8,433 nt of DNA, from NCBI GenBank assembly GCA_944393755.1, contig CALYBF010000059.1, positions 1-8,433 of the forward strand, given 5' to 3'. Under the pieces are notes generated by a model. The model made no database searches and was not told where the DNA came from. It saw only the letters and a program-made list of their open reading frames with translations. Position numbers and translations under genes: made by a program. The stretch is from an uncultured Clostridia bacterium (GTDB lineage: Bacteria; Bacillota; Clostridia; TANB77; CAG-508). Of the stretch, positions 1 to 5,559 are shown piece by piece (positions within the stretch are counted from its first letter, which is position 1; the number at the start of each line of letters is the position of its first letter).

Positions 1-282
1 AGAAAAAGAGGAGGTGAAGAAGAAATGGTAACTATGGCACAACAAGTAGTAAGAAATCAAGTTAAAATGATTAGAAGGGAAGGTCTAATAGAAGGAATAG
101 AGCAAGGCCTTGAGCAAGGATTAGAACAAGGGCTAGAACAAGGGCTAGAACAAGGACTAGAGCAAGGGTTAAAGCAGGCAATTAAGGGTATGCTAATAAA
201 CAATGTAGAAGATGATATTATAATTAATTCTACAGGTGTGAGTAAAAAAGAATTAGAAAAGATAAAAAAGGAGATAAAATAA
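1..282 (+). CDS. C-terminal part of an Rpn/PD-(D/E)XK nuclease-type putative transposase
   Basis: The frame is open from base 1 and stops with TAA at 280-282, so this is probably the 3' end of a longer gene cut by the window edge. An in-frame ATG at 25 gives 85 residues, but it has no convincing ribosome binding site, so I prefer a partial gene. Visible parts are a charged helical segment, six perfect EQGL units (residues 26-49 counted from the ATG at 25), then a tail ending in TGVSKKELEKIKKEIK. A repeated E/K-x-G-L helix followed by a short segment with a TGxSxEEIEKLK-like ending is typical of the C-terminus of Rpn-family recombination-promoting nucleases. The catalytic PD-(D/E)XK part would lie upstream and is not seen, so the call rests on the tail alone. 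Another protein with a similar low-complexity helix is possible. Confidence 0.62.
   Translation, partial: RKRGGEEEMVTMAQQVVRNQVKMIRREGLIEGIEQGLEQGLEQGLEQGLEQGLEQGLKQAIKGMLINNVEDDIIINSTGVSKKELEKIKKEIK
100..171 (+). repeat. 12-base tandem repeat, six units, coding for (EQGL)6
   Basis: Six consecutive 12-base units of the form GARCAAGGNYTN each encode Glu-Gln-Gly-Leu. Units three and four are identical, and the others differ only at synonymous third or Leu-first positions. The next unit has drifted to KQAI. Unit length is a multiple of three, so copy-number change would lengthen or shorten the helix without breaking the frame. Confidence 0.9.
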
Positions 283-306
283 TTTCTAAAACAAGTCAAA
301 AACCAC

Positions 307-335
307 TTGCAAAATAGTTTAAAATGTAGTAAAAT
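307..335 (+). promoter_or_regulatory. Probable sigma-A type promoter of rpsO
   Basis: TTGCAA at 307-312 and TAAAAT at 330-335 are separated by exactly 17 bases, close to the consensus of a vegetative promoter. The position gives a leader of about 80 bases before the rpsO start at 426, and this leader holds a foldable structure. The upstream gene ends at 282 without a clear terminator. Confidence 0.6.
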
Positions 336-350
336 AGTAATGTCGTAAAA

Positions 351-398
351 CCTTTAGCTTAGTTTTTAGGTTACACCAGCTTTAAACCAGGCTATAGG
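351..398 (+). promoter_or_regulatory. Structured rpsO leader, candidate S15 autoregulatory element
   Basis: Bases 351-360 pair with 389-398 (nine of ten positions, with one T-T mismatch and one G-U pair). Inside, GGTT at 369-372 can pair with AACC at 385-388. A competing helix, AACCT 349-353 with AGGTT 368-372, excludes the first one. The outer helix contains a U-G pair next to a C-G pair (359/390 and 358/391), which recalls the G-U/G-C motif bound by S15 in 16S rRNA. S15 is known to control its own mRNA in several bacteria through different leader folds. That this leader does so is inference; no match to a described leader class was made. Confidence 0.4.
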
Positions 399-425
399 AA
401 TAAAGAATATAGGAGGTGTATTACA

Positions 426-692
426 ATGATGAAAAAAGACTTAAAACAAGAAATAATTGCAAAATATAAAAGAGATGAAAACGACACTGGTTCACCAGAA
501 GTACAAATAGCTCTTTTAACAGAAAGAATTAATGAACTTACAGAACACTTAAAAGTTCATAAAAAAGATAACCATTCAAGACGTGGTCTATTAAAAATGG
601 TTGGTAAAAGAAGAAATCTATTAAATTACTTAGCTAAAAAAGATATTAATAGATATAGAGACATCGTTGAAAAATTAGGACTAAGAAAATAA
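426..692 (+). CDS. rpsO: 30S ribosomal protein S15
   Basis: The product is an 88-residue four-helix protein, the usual length for S15 (about 89). It binds the central domain of 16S rRNA early in small-subunit assembly, at the three-way junction of helices 20, 21 and 22. Diagnostic motifs are DTGSPEVQIALLTERI (residues 20-35) and HKKDNHSRRGLLKMVGKRR (45-63), which carry the conserved rRNA-contacting residues. The start is the first of two adjacent ATG codons; a perfect AGGAGGTG at 411-418 lies nine bases (counted from AGGAGG) before the first, a better spacing than for the second at 429. It has its own promoter and structured leader and ends nine bases before a terminator hairpin. pnp follows, as in many bacteria, where the two are partly co-transcribed. 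Confidence 0.98.
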   Translation: MMKKDLKQEIIAKYKRDENDTGSPEVQIALLTERINELTEHLKVHKKDNHSRRGLLKMVGKRRNLLNYLAKKDINRYRDIVEKLGLRK

Positions 693-700
693 AAATAAGT

Positions 701-736
701 ATAAAAGCCTATGCTTTGTTTAGCACGGGCTTTTAT
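701..736 (+). terminator. Rho-independent terminator or attenuator between rpsO and pnp
   Basis: Bases 701-715 pair with 722-736 around a six-base TTGTTT loop: fifteen positions, one A-C mismatch and one T-G pair. The A-run of the left arm pairs with the TTTT run at 731-734, so the U tract is part of the stem, and only short T stretches follow. It probably ends or thins transcription after rpsO; some read-through could feed pnp. Confidence 0.8.
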
Positions 737-754
737 AGAGAATTTATATTGTAC

Positions 755-846
755 CCCAAGTTGGAAAATAGTAACTTGTATAATGTATTAAAAATTTATT
801 TTTAAATTTTATGTTTAATATATTATAGAGGTTACAACAACTTGGG
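755..846 (+). promoter_or_regulatory. Long hairpin in the pnp leader, possible RNase III/PNPase control element
   Basis: Four helical blocks pair in nested order: 755-763 with 838-846 (nine perfect pairs), 771-777 with 829-835 (seven, one G-U), 779-790 with 816-827 (twelve, one G-U) and 791-797 with 804-810 (seven), closing on a six-base loop at 798-803. This is about 35 pairs in 92 bases, with one seven-by-two internal loop and a five-base bulge. The pnp ribosome binding site begins 12 bases past the base of the stem and stays free. In Escherichia coli a leader hairpin of pnp is cut by RNase III and the product is then used by PNPase to repress itself; a similar role here is inference. Confidence 0.6.
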
Positions 847-870
847 AACAAAGAAAGAAGGAGTAAAAAA

Positions 871-2985
871 ATGTTTAAAAGTTATGAAACAGAACTAGCT
901 GGAAGAAAACTAGTAATCGAAACAGGAAAAATGGCAGGGCTAGCCAATGGAAGTGTTTTAGTACGTTATGGAGATACTTGTGTAATGGTAAATGTAACAG
1001 CTTCTAAAGAGCCAAAAGAAGGAATAGACTTTTTCCCATTATCAGTAGATTTTGAAGAAAAATTATATTCAGTAGGAAAAATACCAGGTGGGTTCTTAAA
1101 AAGAGAAGGAAAACCTGGAGATAAAGCAATACTAACATCAAGAGCAATAGATAGACCACTAAGACCATTATTTCCAAAAGATTTTAGAAATGATGTAGTA
1201 GTTGTAGCAACAGTTTTATGCGTAGAACAAGATAATTCACCAGAAGTAGCAGCAATGATAGGAGCAGCTGCAGCACTTGGAATATCAGATATACCTTTTA
1301 ATGGACCAACAGCAGCAGTAAACGTTGGTTTAGTAGATGGAAAAATAATTATAAACCCAACAGAAGAAGAAAGAGAAAAATCAGATTTAACATTAACAGT
1401 TGCAGGAACTATGAAAAAAATAACAATGATAGAAGCAGGAGCAAATGAAGTTCCAAATGACGTAATGCTAGAAGCAATAAAAGAAGCACATACAGAAATT
1501 AAAAAACTATGTGAATTTTTACAAAAAATACAAGATGAAATAGGAAAACCAAAATTTGAATATAAAGCATTTGAAGTAAATAAAGAAATATATGATTTTA
1601 TAGAAGAAAATTATAAAGAAGAAATGAGAACAGCTTTATTAGAAGAAGATAAAGAAACTAGAGATAATAATGTTGATAGTTTAACTGAAAAAATAAAAGA
1701 AGATTATAAAGAAAAAGTAGGAGAAGAAGAATTTTCTGAAATTGAAGGAGAAATAGGAGAAGCTGTTAATAAATTTGAGAAAAAATGTGTAAGAGAAATG
1801 ATATATAATGAGCATAAAAGAGTAGACGGAAGAAGTTTAGACGAAATAAGACCACTATCTTGTGAAGTAGGTTTACTTCCAAGAACTCACGGAAGCGCAT
1901 TATTTACAAGAGGACAAACACAAGTAATGTCTATTGCAACATTAGGTATGATTAGTGAAGAACAAGTATTAGACGGAATAGATACTGAAGAAAGTAAAAG
2001 ATATATGCATCATTATAATTTCCCACCATATTCAGTAGGAGAAGCAAGAACATCAAGAGGTCCTGGAAGAAGAGAAATAGGACATGGAGCATTAGCAGAA
2101 AAAGCATTAGTACCAGTACTTCCTTCAAAAGAAGAATTCCCATATGCAATAAGAGTTGTATCAGAAGTATTATCATCAAATGGTTCAACATCACAAGCAA
2201 GTATATGTGGAAGCACATTAGCATTAATGGATGCTGGTGTACCAATAAAAAGACCAGTTGCAGGAATATCAACAGGGCTTGTTACAAATCCTGATAATGA
2301 TGAAGATTATGTAATGATGGTAGACATACAAGGAATAGAAGACTTCTTTGGTGATATGGACTTTAAAGTAGGTGGAACTAAAAAAGGAATAACAGCAATT
2401 CAAGTTGATATTAAATGTGATGGTTTAACATATGAAATAATTAAAGAAGCATTTGAAAAGACAGAAAAAGCAAGAGAATATATATTAGATAATGTAATGC
2501 TTCCTGTAATAGATGAACCAAGAAAAGAAGTATCTAAATATGCACCAAGAATAGTAAGTACTATTATAAACCCAGATAAAATAAAAGATGTAATAGGACC
2601 TGGTGGAAAAATGATAAACAAAATAATTGATGAAACAGGTGTTAAAATAGATATAGAAGAAGATGGACAAGTATTTATCTATTCAACAGATAATGAAAAA
2701 GCAATGCAAGCATTGGAAATGGTAGAAGATATTGTAAGAGATGTTGAAGTTGGCGGAATCTATTATGGAGAAGTAGTAAGAATAATGAACTTTGGAGCAT
2801 TTGTAGATTTAGGTTGTGGAGGAAAAGAAGGTTTACTTCATATATCTAAAATATCTGATAAGAGAATTAAAAATGTAGAAGATGTACTTCATATAGGAGA
2901 TAAAGTTACTGTAAAAGTAACAGATATAGATGACCAAGGAAGAATAAATCTTACTATGAAAGATTTAGTAGATAAAAATGATTAA
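871..2985 (+). CDS. pnp: Polynucleotide phosphorylase (polyribonucleotide nucleotidyltransferase)
   Basis: This 704-residue enzyme, full length for the family (about 700-720), degrades RNA from the 3' end using phosphate and releases nucleoside diphosphates; it works as a trimer in mRNA turnover. Domain order is complete: first RNase PH domain with FLKREG (75-80) and RPLRPLFP (95-102); a helical linker near 240-310; second RNase PH domain with RREIGHG (400-406) and the catalytic stretch DFFGDMDFK (491-499), where D491, D497 and K499 match E. coli D486, D492 and K494; a KH domain with the GPGG loop at 576-579; and an S1 domain from about 627 to 700. AAGGAG at 858-863 lies seven bases before the ATG. 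A 92-base hairpin precedes it and a terminator follows 17 bases after the stop. Confidence 0.98.
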   Translation: MFKSYETELAGRKLVIETGKMAGLANGSVLVRYGDTCVMVNVTASKEPKEGIDFFPLSVDFEEKLYSVGKIPGGFLKREGKPGDKAILTSRAIDRPLRPLFPKDFRNDVVVVATVLCVEQDNSPEVAAMIGAAAALGISDIPFNGPTAAVNVGLVDGKIIINPTEEEREKSDLTLTVAGTMKKITMIEAGANEVPNDVMLEAIKEAHTEIKKLCEFLQKIQDEIGKPKFEYKAFEVNKEIYDFIEENYKEEMRTALLEEDKETRDNNVDSLTEKIKEDYKEKVGEEEFSEIEGEIGEAVNKFEKKCVREMIYNEHKRVDGRSLDEIRPLSCEVGLLPRTHGSALFTRGQTQVMSIATLGMISEEQVLDGIDTEESKRYMHHYNFPPYSVGEARTSRGPGRREIGHGALAEKALVPVLPSKEEFPYAIRVVSEVLSSNGSTSQASICGSTLALMDAGVPIKRPVAGISTGLVTNPDNDEDYVMMVDIQGIEDFFGDMDFKVGGTKKGITAIQVDIKCDGLTYEIIKEAFEKTEKAREYILDNVMLPVIDEPRKEVSKYAPRIVSTIINPDKIKDVIGPGGKMINKIIDETGVKIDIEEDGQVFIYSTDNEKAMQALEMVEDIVRDVEVGGIYYGEVVRIMNFGAFVDLGCGGKEGLLHISKISDKRIKNVEDVLHIGDKVTVKVTDIDDQGRINLTMKDLVDKND

Positions 2986-3002
2986 GGATGTAGAAAAAAA
3001 TT

Positions 3003-3029
3003 AAAAGCTGTGGAATTTCCATAGCTTTT
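3003..3029 (+). terminator. Rho-independent terminator after pnp
   Basis: Twelve base pairs join 3003-3014 to 3018-3029, one of them G-T, with a three-base loop. The right arm ends in TTTT, paired with the AAAA of the left arm. Only 27 bases separate it from the next start codon, too few for a full promoter, so the next gene is read either by leakage through this hairpin or from a promoter overlapping it or inside the end of pnp. Confidence 0.8.
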
Positions 3030-3056
3030 GATGTAACTAAAGATTGGAGAAATTCT

Positions 3057-3920
3057 ATGAGAAGACAAGAAAAATCTTTATTAGGAAGAATTACATATAT
3101 AATTACAGTAATAATATTATGTATTGCACTTTATTTTTCATATCAATATTACCAAAGTAATAATTTTAATGATTTTGTAAGAAGTGAACGCAATTTATAT
3201 ACATCAAAATTCAAAAGAGATGATAAAGTAAAATATAGTGATAGCAAAAGCTATAAGATAGAATCTCAAGAATATAACGATGCTATGTTTTACGAAAAAG
3301 TAAAAGTTCAGAAAAACCAACCATATAGAGTAACTTGTATGGTAAAAACAGAAAATGTAGAAGCTAAAAATGGGAATTCAGGAGTGGGAGCTCAGATTTC
3401 TATAGAAGGTTCAACAGAAAGATCTTCAGCAGTACAGGGTACAACAGATTGGCAAGAAATTGAATTAATATTTAACAGTAAAAATAGAGAAGAAATAAAT
3501 ATTGGTTTTAGATTAGGCGGAAATTTGGGCGAAGCCAAAGGAACCGTATGGTTTTCAGAATTAAAAATAGAAGAAGGAATACCAGAAAATAATAATAATT
3601 GGAATTTTGCGTGTTTTATATTTAGAACAACAGATGTTACAATAGATAATAATAATGTACAATTACAAGTAAGTGATGTAGATATAAGAGATATTGAAGA
3701 TACAATATCAAGATTTGAACAATCTTGCAGAACATTATCTAATGGAAAAATGAGAGCTAAATGTGATATTTATGAAATACAAACACCATTATCAAAACTT
3801 TCTTATGATGAAGAATTTGGCTATTATGTTGCACCAGAAGACGTAGAAAGTCAAATTAAAGATACAATATCAAAAAATAATTATGACCATATATTTGTAA
3901 TAGTAAGACTTCGGAGATGA
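3057..3920 (+). CDS. Membrane-anchored protein with carbohydrate-binding-like domain; N-terminal part of a frame-split metallopeptidase
   Basis: Residues 12-32 form one hydrophobic membrane segment after a short basic N-terminus, so the protein is probably anchored with its body outside the cell. Residues about 40-173 look like a beta-sandwich module of the CBM4/9 type: a TDWQEIELIF strand, then INIGFRLGG and AKGTVWFSELKIEEG, the common ending of such modules. Residues 182-285 begin a second domain, which is cut when the frame meets TGA at 3918-3920. Reading on in the +1 frame from 3913 continues the domain without a stop through an HEFLH motif to 4395. I therefore read this and the next entry as one original gene of about 445 residues. 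GGAGA at 3046-3050 lies six bases before the ATG. The sugar ligand and the peptidase family are unknown. Confidence 0.75.
   Translation: MRRQEKSLLGRITYIITVIILCIALYFSYQYYQSNNFNDFVRSERNLYTSKFKRDDKVKYSDSKSYKIESQEYNDAMFYEKVKVQKNQPYRVTCMVKTENVEAKNGNSGVGAQISIEGSTERSSAVQGTTDWQEIELIFNSKNREEINIGFRLGGNLGEAKGTVWFSELKIEEGIPENNNNWNFACFIFRTTDVTIDNNNVQLQVSDVDIRDIEDTISRFEQSCRTLSNGKMRAKCDIYEIQTPLSKLSYDEEFGYYVAPEDVESQIKDTISKNNYDHIFVIVRLRR
3909..3920 (+). other. +1 frame break at CTT-CGG-AGA-TGA
   Basis: In the upstream frame the codons are CTT, CGG, AGA, TGA. Skipping the C at 3912 joins IFVIVRL directly to GDEEHENDIE and restores a long open frame to 4395. CTT followed by a rare codon resembles known +1 slip sites (CUU UGA in prfB, CUU AGG C in yeast Ty1). 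No strong Shine-Dalgarno-like element lies just upstream, so a plain one-base insertion or an assembly error is at least as likely as programmed slipping. Confidence 0.7.
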
Positions 3921-3969
3921 AGAACACGAAAATGATATTGAAATAAATGATTGGATAGGGTTAGGTGCT

Positions 3970-4395
3970 ATGGACTATTATGGAATAGGTTTTTCGAATA
4001 TAAGACTACCTAACGATTCTAGAAATTATACATATAAATATAATTCAAGAATAAACCAATTCCCAGAAGAAGTGTTCTTGCACGAATTTTTACACACACT
4101 TGAAAGAAATAGTGAAGAATATGGATATGAAAGACCTGAATTACACGATTATGAAAAATATGGATATAAAAATGAAATGTTAATAGGGCAAAAGAAATGG
4201 TATACAGATTATATGAATAAAAACATAAAAACAGATAATGGTTATGTTGGCTTGCCAGAAGAAATATATAATCTAAAACCAGCAAAGGCTAGCAATTTCC
4301 AAAATGGAACATATAAAATAGAAGCATTTAAACAACCAGAAAATATAATAGAAGAAATTAGAGAAATAATAGGACATATATTTGATAAATTTTAG
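3970..4395 (+). CDS. HExxH metallopeptidase-like C-terminal part of the frame-split protein
   Basis: The frame is open from 3907, but its first possible start is the ATG at 3970, giving 141 residues. FLHEFLHTLE carries a zinc peptidase HExxH motif (H38, E39, H42 here; about H342, E343, H346 in the joined protein). The third zinc ligand is not certain; E45 and H59 in the following acidic, Tyr-rich stretch are candidates. The ATG has only weak upstream purine runs (AGGG at 3957-3960), and a peptidase starting here would lack the front of its own domain and the membrane anchor, so independent expression is doubtful. It is best seen as the 3' part of the gene starting at 3057, separated by the frame break at 3912. 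queA starts 17 bases after its stop. I do not recognise the precise peptidase family. Confidence 0.6.
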   Translation: MDYYGIGFSNIRLPNDSRNYTYKYNSRINQFPEEVFLHEFLHTLERNSEEYGYERPELHDYEKYGYKNEMLIGQKKWYTDYMNKNIKTDNGYVGLPEEIYNLKPAKASNFQNGTYKIEAFKQPENIIEEIREIIGHIFDKF

Positions 4396-4412
4396 AAAGA
4401 AGGAAGTATAAA

Positions 4413-5435
4413 TTGAAAGTATCAGATTTTGATTATGAATTACCAGAAGAATTAATTGCACAAACACCAATTGAAAAAAGAGATGAATCAAGATTAATGG
4501 TGTTAGATAGAGAAAAACAAACAATAGAACATAGAAAATTTAAAAATATAATAGAATATTTAAAACCAGGAGATGTATTAGTTAGAAATAATACAAAAGT
4601 AATACCAGCTCGTATTTATGGTAAAAAAGAAACAGGAGCAAATGTTGAATTCTTATTATTACATAATATAGAAGGAGATATTTGGGAGTGCATAGTAAGA
4701 CCTGGTAATAAATTACACATTGGAACAAAAGTAATATTTGGAGATGGTTTATTAAAAGCAGAAATATTAGATATAATGGAAGGTGGAACAAGAAAAGTTA
4801 AATTCTATTATAATGGAATATTTAATGAAATACTAGACAAAATAGGACTTATGCCACTTCCACCATATATTCACGAAGAATTAAAAGAAAAAGATAGATA
4901 TCAAACTGTTTATGCAAAATATGAAGGTTCAGCAGCAGCACCAACAGCAGGCTTACACTTTACAGAAGAATTGTTTGAAGCTTTAAGAAAAAAAGGTATA
5001 GAAATTGCAAATGTAACTTTGCACGTAGGAATAGGAACATTTAGACCTGTAAAAGAAGAAACTGTAGAAGAACATAAAATGCATACAGAGCATTTTTATA
5101 TAAAAAAAGAAGATGTAGAAAAAATAAATAATGCAAAAAAAGAAGGAAGAAGAGTAATCGCTGTAGGAACTACATCTTGTAGAGTATTAGAATCAATAGC
5201 AGATGAAAATGGTTTTGTAAAAGAAACTGAAGAGGATACAGGAATATTTATATATCCTGGATACAAATTTAAGTGTATAGACGGACTAATTACAAATTTC
5301 CATTTACCACAATCAACATTACTTATGCTTGTATCTGCATTAGCAGGAAAAGAATATATAATGAAAGCGTATAAAGAAGCAGTAAAAGAAAAATACAGAT
5401 TTTTTAGTTTTGGAGACGCAATGATAATCTTTTAG
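4413..5435 (+). CDS. queA: S-adenosylmethionine:tRNA ribosyltransferase-isomerase
   Basis: QueA moves the ribosyl part of S-adenosylmethionine onto 7-aminomethyl-7-deazaguanine in tRNA, forming epoxyqueuosine at the wobble position of GUN anticodons (Asp, Asn, His, Tyr). The product has 340 residues, close to Bacillus subtilis QueA (342). Family motifs are SDFDYELPEELIAQTP (4-19), NNTKVIPAR (59-67), AAAPTAGLHFT (174-184), VGTTSCRVLES (251-261), TNFHLPQSTLLML (294-306) and FFSFGDAM (330-337). The start is a TTG: AAGGAAG at 4400-4406 sits six bases upstream, and translation from it gives the standard MKxSDFDYELP opening, while the next ATG would remove conserved residues. It precedes tgt, the enzyme of the preceding step, and a direct repeat begins in its stop codon. 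Confidence 0.97.
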   Translation: MKVSDFDYELPEELIAQTPIEKRDESRLMVLDREKQTIEHRKFKNIIEYLKPGDVLVRNNTKVIPARIYGKKETGANVEFLLLHNIEGDIWECIVRPGNKLHIGTKVIFGDGLLKAEILDIMEGGTRKVKFYYNGIFNEILDKIGLMPLPPYIHEELKEKDRYQTVYAKYEGSAAAPTAGLHFTEELFEALRKKGIEIANVTLHVGIGTFRPVKEETVEEHKMHTEHFYIKKEDVEKINNAKKEGRRVIAVGTTSCRVLESIADENGFVKETEEDTGIFIYPGYKFKCIDGLITNFHLPQSTLLMLVSALAGKEYIMKAYKEAVKEKYRFFSFGDAMIIF

Positions 5436-5474
5436 CTGTAGGAGCGAAGCGACGTACAGATAAAAGATGCAATC
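5434..5474 (+). repeat. 41-base direct repeat, copy 1, containing a small hairpin
   Basis: This copy matches 5503-5543 at 40 of 41 positions (G5469 against A5538), at a distance of 69 bases. Its first two bases are the last two of the queA stop codon. Inside, CTGTAG at 5436-5441 pairs with C5453 and TACAG 5455-5459, with G5454 bulged, around the loop GAGCGAAGCGA (5442-5452). The hairpin core is strikingly GC-rich against its AT-rich surroundings. Confidence 0.93.
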
Positions 5475-5492
5475 GAGCAAAGTGAGATTGTA
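5468..5492 (+). other. Second hairpin between the repeat copies, with a related loop
   Basis: CAATC 5470-5474 pairs with GATTG 5486-5490, extended by G5469-T5491 and T5468-A5492. The loop is GAGCAAAGTGA (5475-5485), which differs from the loop of the repeat hairpins only by two transitions. Both loops can fold further into two inner base pairs (GC with GC, or GC with GT) flanked by GA on each side. Confidence 0.7.
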
Positions 5493-5502
5493 AACATTAA
5501 AA

Positions 5503-5543
5503 AGCTGTAGGAGCGAAGCGACGTACAGATAAAAGATACAATC
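5503..5543 (+). repeat. 41-base direct repeat, copy 2, adjoining the tgt ribosome binding site
   Basis: This is the second copy, with the same hairpin at 5505-5528. It ends with CAATC, the left half of the second hairpin stem, and the right half is missing: tgt's binding site AAAAGGAG begins three bases later at 5546. The pattern suggests a duplicated 69-base unit whose second copy is cut off at tgt. Confidence 0.93.
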
Positions 5544-5559
5544 AGAAAAGGAGAAAGAA

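Noticed and set aside
292..309. Terminator after the first gene (CAAGT/ACTTG hairpin)
   Set aside because: It has only five pairs with an eight-base loop and no T tract, and it overlaps the -35 box of the rpsO promoter.
779..784. Perfect TATAAT as the -10 of a pnp promoter
   Set aside because: No acceptable -35 lies 16-18 bases upstream (the bases there read CCAAGT), and the hexamer is explained as part of the long hairpin; a weak promoter is not excluded.
1952..2670. Several minus-strand reading frames inside pnp
   Set aside because: They lie wholly within the well-conserved pnp gene, have low-complexity Leu- or Phe-rich translations and lack ribosome binding sites.
3970..4395. Independent small secreted metallopeptidase gene
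   Set aside because: The ATG is poorly placed for initiation, the frame is open upstream and continues the previous domain, and there is no signal peptide; a split gene explains it better.
5434..5543. Minimal CRISPR array (two 41-base repeats with a 28-base spacer)
   Set aside because: There are only two copies, copy 1 overlaps a stop codon, the spacer is itself a hairpin related to the repeat, and no cas genes are present.
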